64,000 nt of DNA from Lunularia cruciata (Eukaryota; Streptophyta; Marchantiopsida; Lunulariales; Lunulariaceae): assembly GCA_948567375.1 (NCBI GenBank), contig OX419756.1, positions 55,256,333 through 55,320,332 of the forward strand, written 5' to 3'. A model generated the notes under the pieces. That model was given only the letters and a program-made list of their open reading frames with translations. It was not told the origin of the DNA and searched no databases. Shown in pieces: positions 47,691 through 59,335 of the stretch; the stretch's first letter is position 1, and the number at the start of each line of letters is the position of its first letter. The position numbers and the translations under genes are program-made.

Positions 47691-48217
47691 TCCATTTGGA
47701 GGGGGCGGAGGATACAGTATGGGACCTTCAGGAATGTCAGGAGGTGCGGGAGGAGCTGCGGGGAGAGTGTTGAGACGAGAGAGGAGAGGGAGAGACGTGA
47801 GACGATTTTGATAAAATCTGAGTGCTCTCTAGCATGTAGCCTTCGAGTGAATAGACTATTCTCTTCGTTTTTCAATTCCGGTTCCATTGGTACCTAGATT
47901 GAAGATTATGGAGAATGGAGTAGAAAGTTATGAAGTTTTTTAGTTTTTTTAGGGTTGAGAGTGATTATTATACATTGAGAGTGATGGGTTGTGAATTTTC
48001 ATTTCTAATCTCTGGGTTTTCATGATTAAGTTCCATGGGAATTTAATTTGAAAATTTTGGAGACGGAAATTGAAAGTTATGAAAGTTTATAGATTTTAGG
48101 GTTGTGAGAGAGATTGTTTTCTTATGTGAGTTGGGATGTGAGGGGTTGTGGTTTTGCAGATATGGGGAGATATGGAGAGGAGTATCATGTGTTACTATCA
48201 TTATTCTTGTGCTAGCC

Positions 48218-51200
48218 ATGGCTACACCTTCCCATGTGGGGTCGCCTAGAGCGGGTTGGGATACACCATGCCCGGTGTGTCACCGACGCTTTACCTCGCA
48301 AGGGGTAAAGACCCATGTGGGAAGGATGCACAAGGACTATGATTGGACCACTTGGGATGCCCACGTGAGACAAGCGACCACATCGACAGCAGTGACACTC
48401 GGGATTACGCACGCTTCTTCTATACCTTCGTTGATCGTTCCAGGGATACCGATCGAGTCGTGGGAGTGGTTAGCTTCTCAGGCGGGTTGCATTTTGGGGT
48501 TATTTGAGACTCATTTTCCATGTCCACGTCTATTCCATAGGCTACCCCGCACACTCCATGATGAGGCTAGACAGGCTTTTCGCCTACCACTGGATCGTTT
48601 GGCACGTGATCCCTTGGACGAGTTAGCGTGGTTCCTATTCCTCCTACTCCCTCGATGGTGTCTTCGTTATGCTAGAGGGGGACGTGCGGGGCATAGAGAG
48701 GTGGCGGCTAGATTTCGTCGATTCCGAGCGGGGGATTGGGCAGCCCTTCAGGAGGAGTCTGTTAGGGCTACACGATTTAGGAGACAGACATCGCCACAGG
48801 ATACCATAGATTCCACTCGATTACGACGATGTAGGACATTGGGTCAGGCGGGAGAGTTTAGTAGAGCAGCACGAGCGCTACACCCTCTGTCTATAGCGAG
48901 TCCTACTGATGAGACCATCTCTTCCCTACGCTCATTGCATCCTATAGCAGTAGAGGGACTACCACTAGAGGTCTTAGATTATCAGCATGAGCAGCCTTTA
49001 TGTCTTGATAGGTCGCTATTTGCACAAGCATTGTGCACTGCCCCTCGCCTTTCCTCAGGAGGCTTGTCAGGGATGGTTTATGAGCACCTTAGAGATTGCT
49101 TCCAGGCAGATGATCCTTCTAGTGGTTTTACCGAGTTGTTTCAGGTGGCTGCAGCAGTAGCGAGAGGAGATATTCCTATGTCTGTTAGTCGGGTCTTAGG
49201 TACTAGTCGACTTCTCGCGATCGAGAAGGACACGGGAGGCATTAGACCGATCACTATTGGAGAGATCTTTTTGCGTTTGGTCAGTCGTACCATTGTCCTT
49301 CAGCATCGTCTCACTTTCGACAGCACCTTAGTCCACATCAGTTTGGAGTAGCTACACCTGGAGGATGTGAGGCTATATCTCTAGGCATTAGAGCACTCCT
49401 AGATATCCATCCGGAGTGGGTCGTCCTACAGGTGGACGTTGAGAACGCTTTTAATAGCGTCTCACGTGCATCCATCTTTAGAGAGCTTAGGGAGGCTAGT
49501 GGATCCTTGGCGCGTCTCATTCCTTTTGTGCGGTCTTTTTATGGCTCTCCTGCTTCCCTTTACTACCAGCATGGTGGTTCACAGGAGGGAGTCACCGTCT
49601 TGGAGTCAGCTGTTGGTACACGTCAGGGAGATCCTTTGGGGGGGCCCTTATTTGCCATGGCTCACTTTAGAGCTCTCCTGTCTACTACTTTGGCCATGCC
49701 AGGTTGTGTATTTCCATCCTTGGCAGATGATACACACATTGTAGGCCTTGTAGATCAGATTAGGCAGGCCTTTGACTACTTGACTACCGAGCTATATCTA
49801 GTAGGCTTGAGAGTCAAGGTGTCAAAGTGTAGGGCATGGTCCCCTTTAGGTATCCCTCCCCACCTTGAGCTTCCAGAGGGGTGTATCACATCCACAGAGG
49901 GACTTCGTGTTCTTGGAGTGCCAGTAGGATCGGAGGATTTTGTCACACGCTTCTTGGACGCTGCTCTTGCAGAGTATGTTCTCCATGTGGATGACCTTCC
50001 ATTACTAGGAGATCCGCAGGTGGCATTTGGTATACTCTCTTCCAGTATTGCTCGTCGACCATCCTACCTCATCCGTACAGTTCCCCCCTCATCGTCCTTC
50101 CTAACACGTCTGAGAGCATTTGATAGGAGGATTATGGGAGTCTTTGGTGATATTATTGGACCAGGGACTTTTGAGTGTGTGATAGGGGATTTGGCACGTA
50201 GACAAACGGCTCTACCGATCTCATGTGGTGGGGTTGGCTTGCTTTCTATGGAGGAGATGGCACCTATAGCGTTTTTGGGTAGTTGTGCTCTCTCGGCACC
50301 CCTACTTGCATCTCGTTTTGTGGTTGCTGATAGGCCGGTTTTGGAGACTTATGTGACAGAGGTGGAGGGAGGATCCTTTTCTCTCCAGGTGTTATTGCGG
50401 CAGACGAGAGATAGTCTATCTTCACGAGCACGAGAGGGTTTTCCACCGTTTGCTTCACTATCGTCAGATTGGACTAGAGGTCTACAGTCTTCCTTGATGG
50501 AGCGACAGTGTGAGCATACGCTACATTCTCTCTTAGTTGACTCGTCCATTCCTCAGGCTACTAGAGCACGTCTACGCTCTTGCTCCGGCAAGGGTGCAGG
50601 CTCGTGGATCCTAGCTCGACCATGCATTAGGGCTTTCCGACTCGCACCGGCTACTTTCTCTACAGCGATGAGGTTTCGCCTAGGTTTGGTCCACCTATCT
50701 GCATCTTCACTACTCACTTGTGAGTGTGGTTCTACACTAGATGCAGCGGCGGTCCACATGACACGGTGTCCTTTTGGAGGACAGAGGATAGCTACCCATG
50801 ATGCCATTAGAGACATAGTGTTTGCTATGGCACGAGAGAGTGGATACTTGGCTTGGAGGGAGCGTTCGTATGCGTTGCAGACGACACGTGTCAGGGCAGA
50901 CTTATACTTGGTCCGAGATGATCAGGTGACAGTAGCGGATGTCGTGGTGACGGACCCTATGCGAGATACAGTTTTGGAGGGAGTGATTACCCATCCCCCT
51001 GGATGGGCGGCGAGTGCAGCAGCAGGTCGCAAGGTCTCCAAGTACAGGGGCATGCAGCGAGGTCACCTCTTTGTTCCTCTAGCCTTGGAGTTATATGGAG
51101 CGATGGACACGGCATTTGACACATTTGTCAGGGAGTGCGCGAGGGCTTATCATGTTAGGCGGCAGGGGTTACCACTCTCACTCTCATACTTTGTAGCTTA

Positions 51201-51384
51201 CTTTAGACAGCGTGTATCCATTGCTCTACAGAGGGCAGTGGCTGGTGCAATCCATAGGAGAGCAATCACATTAGGTGATGTTTCTTCGGATGCTCCAGTT
51301 GTGTGTAGACCGTACGACTTGCATAGCTCGGATATCTTAGGTGCGGTAGGGCAGATTTCTCATACAGACTCTATTGGGGCTTAG
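48218..51384 (+). pseudogene. LINE protein: zinc finger, reverse transcriptase, CCHC, restriction-like endonuclease (one frameshift)
   Basis: I start at ATG 48,218, in-frame ATGs upstream being weaker. Near residue 20 is CPVCHRRFTSQGVKTH followed by VGRMH, a C2H2 zinc finger for DNA binding. Reverse transcriptase motifs follow: GGIRPITIGEI, VDVENAFNSVSR (catalytic Asp), GTRQGDPLGGPLF and SLADDTHIVG (catalytic DD, about 49,718-49,745). Near the C-terminus are CECGSTLDAAAVHMTRC (50,719-50,769), a Cys/His motif, and then RADLYL and VADVVVTDP. The latter give R-A-D-x12-D-V-V-V, the (K/R)PD-x12-14-D signature of the restriction-like endonuclease of R2/NeSL/CRE-type LINEs. One single-base frameshift at about 49,318-49,330 separates the N-terminal frame (to 49,351) from the C-terminal frame; otherwise about 1,055 codons are open. 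No AP-endonuclease domain is present. Confidence 0.85.
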
Positions 51385-51439
51385 CCCCATGTTACCTTTT
51401 TTGTCTCTCCCTTGTTCGGCTTGATGGGGTCTTCCCATC
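51375..51439 (+). other. two RNA hairpins at the LINE 3' end
   Basis: TGGGGC-TTA-GCCCCA (51,375-51,389) places the stop codon TAG across the loop and stem. GATGGG-GTCTT-CCCATC (51,423-51,439) is a 6-bp stem with a 5-base loop. The second stem is kept in L2a by a G-U pair (GATGGG with CCCGTC, about 41,080-41,096). In R2-type elements the 3' RNA structure is recognised by the element's own protein for target-primed reverse transcription. Confidence 0.55.
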
Positions 51440-51479
51440 CTTCATTTTTCCTACGCGGTCGCCTTTTTTGACCTTCCAC

Positions 51480-52040
51480 CTATAAGAAGTTAGTCGTCTT
51501 GCACGTTCGGGGTTCCTTGGCCAACTCGTTCAAAGAAGCAGATTGTGAACTAACGAGGACACATTTGAGGACTAATGGAACAGAAAGCGCAAAAGGCAAA
51601 CGTGAAAGGCAAACGGACGAGAGTGGCACAACGAGCGGAAGGACACTCGGATGCAGAGAGAAGCCGAAGCAAAAACCTGTTCGGTTGGTTGGCTTGTTTA
51701 GTTGGTGGTTGGTTCGGTTGGTGCTTCGGCTTCTCTTCGCACCGACTAAACACTCGGTTGTAGGTTTTATCCAAGCTGACCCATCTAGCTTTGACAGCCT
51801 GTCCACAAGCCCAGGCTTTGATAGATACAATAGGTTATCTGTAGGGATGGGAGAGAAACGGGGTAATGTCGTGCCCGAACCTGCAGGCTCTACTGGATAT
51901 GCTTGGACAACTCCAGCAATTGGAAAAGCTAGAGATAGTGTCTTGCACCAACCTGCAGGCTCTACCGGATTCGCTCGGGCAACTCCAGCAGTTAGACCTT
52001 GATGATAATTTTGTATTTGTGACAAATGTATAAATATATG
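51480..52040. other. unassigned GC-rich segment with an internal repeat
   Basis: Open frames exist on both strands (167 codons plus, 181 codons minus), as expected from CpG-rich, stop-poor sequence; neither shows a domain. A 39-bp unit CCTGCAGGCTCTAC...AACTCCAGCA is repeated at about 51,891-51,929 and 51,951-51,989. The minus strand is proline/glutamine-rich around 51,700. I cannot say whether this is a host exon, an LTR or LINE flank. Confidence 0.4.
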
Positions 52041-53158
52041 AAAGATTGTGCAGCTTCATTGAGCCAAGTTCAACATAAATTTGATGCGAATATGTCCCAA
52101 CAAGGTCTCCCAACCCATTCATATATTCATAACAAAGCTGCATATGAAAATGTGTTAATATGAAGAAGATGTGAGATAAAGGTAACAACACAATCTCATA
52201 CACTTTGGAGTAAATTGGTAAGAAATAGCTCGTTCCCATGGGAAATAAGGTTTGGAAATGGATAGATTGGAAGAGAAATATCACTAATATAGTTCACTCA
52301 TGTTTGACCTTATGTGCAGAAACCACTCCTAGCGGAGAGTAGAGTCACAAACTATGGCATATTGAAGCAAAAAGAAAATCCAAAAATCACTTTCACTTAA
52401 GCTAAGTTCCAAGTAATTAGTCAAGGTGATGATTCAATCATTCCAAGACGCTACTTCACTTTGAAAAATACAACTCCAAAGAATATGTTATACCCTTTCT
52501 AGAAGATAAAACTACAAATGTTCTTCACATTGGTGGTAAATTTTACTTTTTGATTTCATGGTACTTTCAACATTACAACTCACTTAAGACCCACCCAAGT
52601 CTTAAGTGAGTTGTGCTCCATTACCCAACCACAAGTATTAGTGATCACACACTCAATTACCTGGATTCATATTAGGAATTTCCTTACCACTACTCACCAA
52701 AGAATCACTACCAATAGCTGGCATTTAGCATAAGCAACAAAAATCTCTCTGCTCTTTCACTTTATTCTCTTACGGGGACTGAATGAATATTTATAGTGAA
52801 AATAAGCCTTGAATAGCTCTTCTTACTCCTACTCTTGGAAATTTGATGGTTTTAGAAGTGCAAAGATGTACCAAAATTGCCATCCTTGCATCTCAAATAT
52901 AAAATTAGGATCTTACTATTTGATCTTATCCTAATCTATTGATTATATGCTACTAAATCACTAACACTTGTTGTGGGGAATGTTTTTAGTTCTCTCCAAA
53001 GAAACTCCCTTTTGTACTCTTTGGACTTCTACTCTAGAGACTACACAATTAAGAAGATATGTATAATTGTGAAGAATTATCACTTTTTGAAAGATTCTTT
53101 GTACAACTCTATTATGAAGAACTACCTTTGCCTACAACTTTCCTTGTTGTTCTTCTTC

Positions 53159-53600
53159 TTGCACTTCATTTGGAGGAAGTAACTCACTTTTGCCTAATTG
53201 TCTCCTACCAACTCCAAATTTGATTCTATTCTTCTTTTGAGTAAGCTCTTCTTTTGCTCCAACTCTTTGATTTCTTCATCAATTTATTCATTGTTTGCTT
53301 CTTGCTTATCTAAGTAATCTCCACCACTTGAAGAATTCTCCTTGCTCTCTTTAATGTTCTATCCACATTCTTTCTGTTTGCACTACATTTGGAGGAAGTG
53401 ACTCACTTTTGCCTGATAGTCTCCTATCTACTCCAAATTTGATTCTATTCTTTTTATGAGTAAGCTCTTCTTTTGCTCCAACTCTTTGATTTCTTCATCA
53501 ATTTCTTCATTGTTTGCTTCTTGCTTATCAAAAGTAATCTCCACCACTTGAAGAATTCTTCTTGCTCTCTTTAATGTTCTCTCTACATTCTCATTGGTAG
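53159..53600. repeat. tandem duplication of about 219 bp inside the coiled-coil region
   Basis: 53,159-53,365 and 53,378-53,590 are more than 90 percent identical by eye, sharing runs such as GAGTAAGCTCTTCTTTTGCT and CTCCACCACTTGAAGAATTC. It lengthens the encoded coiled coil by one unit, though the first unit now contains a stop. Confidence 0.85.
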
Positions 53601-53655
53601 ACATTTGTTTCTTCTTCTTGGAGGTAGCTGCCACTATCACCTCCCTCACTTCCAT
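53428..53655 (-). pseudogene. coiled-coil fragment of C#3
   Basis: A 75-codon frame begins MEVREVIVAATSKKKK and continues with heptads such as EEIDEEIKELEQKKSLL. It resembles the coiled-coil half of the C#1 protein in composition; I cannot show residue-level homology. Confidence 0.4.
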
Positions 53656-54468
53656 GGATTATCTTGATTTGGCTCTTTCTTGATTATGGAAGGGCCTTTG
53701 GGTTGGGCCAAGAAATACTCCTATGACATAAAGTGTGTGCCAAATTTCCTCACCTCATCTTCACTTAACAAATTCATCCCATGTAGAAGTGAATTGTGAA
53801 TACAGCCAAGTAAGTAGCTCCTCTATAATCCTCAAGTTCCTTGATTATGGAACGGGCTTAATAATGGAACATATAGGCCCAATTAACAAGTTCTCTTCTA
53901 AATAATTCTTCAAAGAACAATAGTTGATAGTCAAGTTGATATTTCATTTTGTGCAAAATAGCCTCATAATAGACTGAATAGGAAAATGGAAAATGGAAAG
54001 GAAAGTCCTTGTATGTATGAACCTTCTACCTGTTACTCTTTGACCTCTTCTCTACAAAGGAATTCTTGATGGTTGTATTGAATTCATTCCCCATTTTTCC
54101 AAATTTGGTGTATAGTGTCATTGCACTCGGAGTACATGAATATGCCCCAAGTACCATCCTCTAGTGCTCCTCTATCCAACTATAAGGATTTCTTCTTAAA
54201 TCCACATTTGCACTCTCATATCACCTCTACATCTGTTGGATGATTGCGGGTGAACCCAATTTGCAATTCTAGAGTAGAAACATCAAATGCTTACTCTATA
54301 GTAGATCTTTCCTAGCTCTCATTGCACATTTGTCAATTCTTGTGGATCAAAGGATTACCTCAAGAATATTCCTCATCATTTTCTTTGCTTTGGATATAGT
54401 GCTCATGAGAGTTCTTTGGTGATGAAGAGATTAAAGACTATGGAGAGAAAGACTAATCAAATTGTACT

Positions 54469-57400
54469 TTGGAAAGTTTAATGCAAAAGATACTATCAAA
54501 AGTGAAAAAAAATCAAATAAAAATTGATTTTATAGTCAAGGACACTTTTTTAACAATTCTTAGTGTGAGAGCCTTCATTATCCACATATGCAAATCCTCT
54601 AAAGTGATGCATCAATTATTAGTGGCAAGTTGTAATCCTTTTGATGGCGCCATTCAAGTCATTGTACAGTCGTTGTATGATTTTGAACTTTCCTTGTCTC
54701 CAAAAATTCTTTGCACTTCTATTCTTTGTACCCATCTCTTCTTATAGCTTGATCTCATTGTACTTAAATAAGTTCATAGATGTGAACTGGAAAGAATACT
54801 CATAAAGGAAGTTTCTTGCACTAAACATATAATTAATTTGCTAATCTTATATAAATGATTGGAATAAAAGAACTTGCAAATTTTTCAGAAAGGTAACCAT
54901 CACAACATGCTGATAGAGACATTGGACTTTTTGTGTAGAAAGTGCTCTATACCCTTTGTCATGTTGATGACAAGCAAATAGAAGGCTTTTGACAACTTTT
55001 TGATCTAAGAGATCAATATTTCAAAGCAGGAAGAGAGATAAAAAAACAAAGTATGGCTTTTTTGTGCTAAATGTTTTGCCGGAATTATGAGATTCTTTGG
55101 TACAATCATTAGATCTAGAAAGTGAGATGAGATTACAGAAGAGTGGCGCAATCTATACTCCTAGAGGAGAAGATATGGAAGAAGTAGAGAGTTGATTCTC
55201 CAACTTCTGCTCTAGCTTTACATACGAATGGGAAGCAACCAAAGAGAAAATCATTTTGGAATATGTGAAGCAAAAATCAAAGATCAACAAGTCCAAAAAC
55301 ATTTGTAAAGCTTATGTATAACAAGGACACTAGGAGTGCAATCTAGAATGCTCTATGTTAACGGAAACAAACCAAGTGTTGTTGCAGCTATTCTATTATG
55401 AACTCAAGAAATTTTGCTTGAATCAAAAGCTTTGGTTGCATTATTGGCTCAAATATTGGAGTCCATTTGTAATTGATTGTGATGTCAATGTATACATCTA
55501 AGGTGATAGAAACAAGATTCACAATTTCATGAATACATTAATTAAACTCCAAGATTACAATCAAAGCATAAGCAAATTCAGAGATCCAAGTGAGATGCAT
55601 CTGAGAGTCTTGAATCTCAAAGGAAAAAGCATTCTTGTGATCATCGAGGATTTGTATTGGGTTCTTGGAGCATGTAATAGGCTTTTATTTGCAACAATCT
55701 TGTGCATAAAGGGTTGCAAGTTTAACTTAGATAGAACCAATGTTTATTGGATTCTGTATTGGGATTCTCTCATACTCATACTCTGTACTAATACACAATT
55801 GAATCAATTGTAAAGCTTACCTTATACCCTATACCTTTGTAAGTCTTAAAATTTTGAATCACAAGCTTTTTATACATTTCAAGGCTAAGGGCATTTGGCA
55901 CATGGTACACTTACATGAATACCACTTACATGCATGAGATTTTTGGGATGGCAGACCACATGATATGCACAATTTTGGAAGGAGTTCATACACTTCTTGA
56001 TGATCTAAAATTGGATCATCAATATTGGGCTTTTGTAGCCAAGTTTGTAACATGCTACTTGCAAAACAAGGTAGTATGACACCATATGAAGCATTTTATG
56101 GTAAAAAGACCTTCAATCTCCTATGCTTGTCATTTTGGATGTTTAGGTTAGTATTACTTACCAAAGAGAAAGCATAAAAAACTTGATGCAAAAGCATTAA
56201 AAGCATTATTGTGTATTTTTGTTGGATATTCAAAAGTTGCAAAGGGGTATGAAATGAACTTGAAACCAAGAAAGTAATTCTTAGTAGAGATGTGGTCTTT
56301 CTTGATTTTAAAATGGATGTGACATTTGCTTGTTCACAATCAAGAGATGGAAAATAGAGAGTGAACCAAATGAAGTTGTAAAACATTAACTTCAATACTC
56401 AAGGTTGGAGAATCAAACACAGAGGTTGGAACAATAGGTCCACATAGGATTCAAGGAGGAAGAACTCATTATGAATAAAATTTTGATAACAACAAATGCA
56501 AAATGAGAACCTATCTATCAAAGGCAAGTAGAAGCACAACAATTGCAAAGATGCAATACAAGTAGTGTTGATCTGACATACATTACAAAAGGTAGAAGAA
56601 GACAACATATGACATGGGAAGAAGATGATAAGGTTGTGCAAGGAGAAGCTCATATTCAAGTTGAGATTGTGGATGATTGTTGACCAACATACACATGTTG
56701 GATTTGATCCAAAGATCATCCGACAAGCTTTGGGCTCAAAGCTTGTTATTTGCAAAGGCTCATTTTTTAGCAAGGAATCAGAGGTTTCCATGGAAGAGGA
56801 GCTGAACTCTTTAAGGAACATTGCACTTAAGGAATTTGCAGATTTATCCAATGATCAATGTGCATTGATTGCAAAGAACTTTGTTTGTAAAAGCTTGCTA
56901 ATGATGGATTGGTTGATTGATTTAAGGTGCAGTTTGCACGCTTGGTGGAAAATGTTACTCCTAGGTGAAAGGTATTGATTATCATAAATTTTTTTCACTT
57001 ATTGCTTATCTTGCAACATTTTGTTTATTTGTTGCAATTGTTGCTATTTTTAATGGAATGCATTGCAACTTGATGTTGTTTCAGTCTATTTGAATAATGA
57101 GTTGAAGGAGGAGAATATGAAGATTCTACATGAAGATTCTAGAGGGTCTAGATATTACATTTGAGTACAAGTGCAAGATATTGTGATTTTTGAAGATATT
57201 GTATGGTTTGAAATTGGAATGAGAATTTAGACTCTTCTCTCTTATATCTTTGTGAGGATCATTCACAATCTGATCTTTGCTTATACCTTACACATATTGA
57301 TGATCTAATACTGTTTCATTGTCTATGTTGATTATATGCTTATTGATGTAAGAATTTTGAAATTTTTGTTGCACACAAGGAGGAGTTGTAGGACCTTTAT

Positions 57401-58207
57401 AAGATGAAGAGCCTTGGTGAACTTAGCCATTTCCTTGGCATAAAATTCCTATGGCATAAAGAAGTTGGTACTATATTACTAAGCCAAGTGAAGTATATTT
57501 CTCAGAAGTTGAAAAAGTTTAGGATATAGAATGAAAAATCCATTGCAACACCAATAGAGAGAAGGATAATCTCAATGAGCATCAAAATGACAAACCATTA
57601 GATTAAAATGGATTAAAGCTTTATCAAAAAAATATGTGCTCTTTATTGTACTTTGCAAATGGTACAAGGTAAAAGATTTGGTGTCACATTATGGTGGAAA
57701 GGATACAAATTTGCAAATTGTATGCTATACCAATGCAAATTGGAGAAGTTGCAAGTAAACATGTTGCTCAACTTGTGATTTTCCATTCACAATGGGTAGT
57801 GCTATAGTTATTTGGTCTAGTAAGAAGCTGTTTGTAGTATCTCTTTCATAGGCAAAATCAGAGTATGCTATCGCAACATTTGCTACAAAGGAAGCACTAT
57901 GGTTGCAAAAGGTGTTGAGGGAGTTCCGGGTAGAACAACCTGGTGCAATTCTTATACATAAAAGTAAATAATTGTGCATTGCAATTGCCAAGAGTACTAG
58001 AAATCAAGATCATACCAAATATGAAGATATTCAACATTATTTCATTGGGAGATGTATGCAAAAAGGAGAGGTCTAGTTGAGATATTGTGTTGATAACTAT
58101 ATAGTAGTAGATGATTTTACAAAACAGCTTACTAGGGCTAAGTCATTACTTGTTGAAATATGATAGAGCTTGTCCCTAGATATGGATAGTCCCCTTGTGG
58201 AAGGAGT
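54469..58207 (+). mobile_element. Ty1/copia element, decayed
   Basis: In changing frames I read a copia integrase C-terminus (about 55,975-56,330: DHQYWAFVAKFV, then AFYGK, HFGCLG, LDAKALKALL and FVGYSKVAKGYE). This is followed by reverse transcriptase (about 57,395-57,520: MKSLGELSHFLGIKF and LSQVKYISQKLKKF) and RNase H (about 57,790-58,165: VIWSSKKL, SEYAIATFATKEALWL, TKYEDIQHYF). The order integrase before RT places it in Ty1/copia. The start is uncertain; 54,469-55,813 holds only short frames that may be gag. A purine-rich GTGGAAGGAG precedes TGTTCACCC at 58,208, a likely start of the 3' LTR, whose end I cannot find. Confidence 0.72.
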
Positions 58208-59215
58208 GTTCACCCTAGCAAAGAAGTGTTAAATCTATTAAACCAATAAATGAAGAACCGCTCCGAGGACCTCCAAATAATATATACTTTGGTTGAGTTA
58301 TTCACGTAAGAGTGCCCAAGAACCTCCTTTCAAGGGATCTGGCTGAGGTGCGATCTCACCTGCTCGCGAAGATCAATGTTGTTCAACTTCCATAACAAGT
58401 CTCATAAGACTAATCATCTTCCAAGCAGGAAGGTGGCGTAATTAGTTGCTTGTCTAAAGTCCAATTCAAGCAAATTCAAGCGAAACTGTTGTCAAAAGTC
58501 AATATATAGAAGATGAACGGTCAACGGAGAATAGTTTAACATGAATCATTTGAAAGCAAATCTCTGTCTCTAGATTTCGATAAACCATCAGTCGTCTGAA
58601 TCTGATTACTCTGATAGAACTCGACAAACTGTCTCTGAAGTAAGATTGAAGATTTACCTTTATACATCCACGCGTGTAACTAGTTCTCCCCTGCTTACAT
58701 TCTGGCCTTGTCGCGCGGCGTGCTTAATGCGTTGCGAGAGATTCCACCTTGTGGACTTGTCCAGGTTGCGTGAACTTCTAATTGTGCACCAGCAGATGTG
58801 ACGTAAAATTTCTAGAACAAGGTCCACCCGTTATCTCAGATGGTAAGATAGATTGATCATGAGAGTCGCATTGGCCAGAATATACCCAACAGACAACTTT
58901 CGAACAAGGACTGATCAGTTAGAGTGAGACTTATCTGATTTATCTAATGAAATTTACTGGTGGCCATTTGGTGGTTAAATCGTTCACGTGTGTATATCTT
59001 TCTTTGTATTATGAATTTCATATTACACAAGTATGATTAAGAAAGTTCCTCTTGAGTTGAGCAAAACACGATGGCAAAAGGAGACGGTGGGCCTTGTCCT
59101 TACGTTGTCCTTATAAGACGGTATTCCCTTCCTACGAGAGATTGTTGACCAGGTTTTGTCCGTTTCTAAGCGGCATGGCGTACAATCGCGAGTTTCGAGT
59201 AGGGAGAAGAAGCCT
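58208..59215. other. intergenic region, possible copia LTR remnant and distal promoter
   Basis: No ORF of note. GC and CpG content rise relative to the left. AATATATAG with TGAACGGTCAACGG near 58,500-58,530 could be promoter elements of an earlier gene or LTR; this is weak. Confidence 0.4.
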
Positions 59216-59335
59216 ACTTGTAAATTTGGGAAGATTTCTCATACATTCACTATTGGGGCTCAGCCTCATTTTAACTCTGGTGATTATCCTTGTACTGGTC
59301 TTCCCATCGTTCTTGTTATCCTACGCGGTCGCTAC
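59216..59335 (+). mobile_element. LINE fragment L3, 3' end only
   Basis: About 120 bp match the last part of L1: GATTTCTCATACA...ACT[CA]TATTGGGGCT (59,234-59,262) and TGGTCTTCCCATC...ATCCTACGCGGTCGC (59,297-59,330). It ends at the same base as the other copies. It lies some 300 bp upstream of the transporter start codon, in plus orientation. Confidence 0.8.

Larger units (their letters stand above)
47900..51470 (+). mobile_element. LINE L1, restriction-like-endonuclease type, nearly intact
   Basis: The element has a coding region from 48,218 to 51,384 and an 85-bp 3' tail ending around CCTACGCGGTCGCC plus a T run. It has no poly(A) tail. Three other copies share the 3' tail up to that point, which sets the 3' end. 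The 5' end is not resolved, since no other copy reaches that far; 47,900 is a guess. The codon usage and GC content (near 50 percent) contrast with the decayed surroundings, so it is the youngest element in this stretch. Confidence 0.85.
52168..54450 (-). mobile_element. partial element C-like sequence (C#3)
   Basis: The left end TGTGAGATAAAGG and the next 200 bp follow the same layout as the tails of C#1 and C#2 (GTTCCC...GA[AT]A, then GAAACCAC[TA]CCTAG[CA][GA]GAGAGTA). Further in, the minus strand encodes a short coiled coil. The right end and target duplication are not found. The relationship is supported for the tail and the coiled-coil layout only. Confidence 0.5.

Noticed and set aside
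47659-47811. Plus-strand 50-codon Gly-rich ORF beginning MRTRPNKLSHAPFGGGGG
   Set aside because: It is the complement of a CT-rich tract, has a stop just before the ATG, and the related segment at 52,042 keeps only the first few codons.
47610-52125. The two 80-bp segments as target duplication of the LINE
   Set aside because: Their identity (about 77 percent) is too low for an element whose reading frame is nearly intact.
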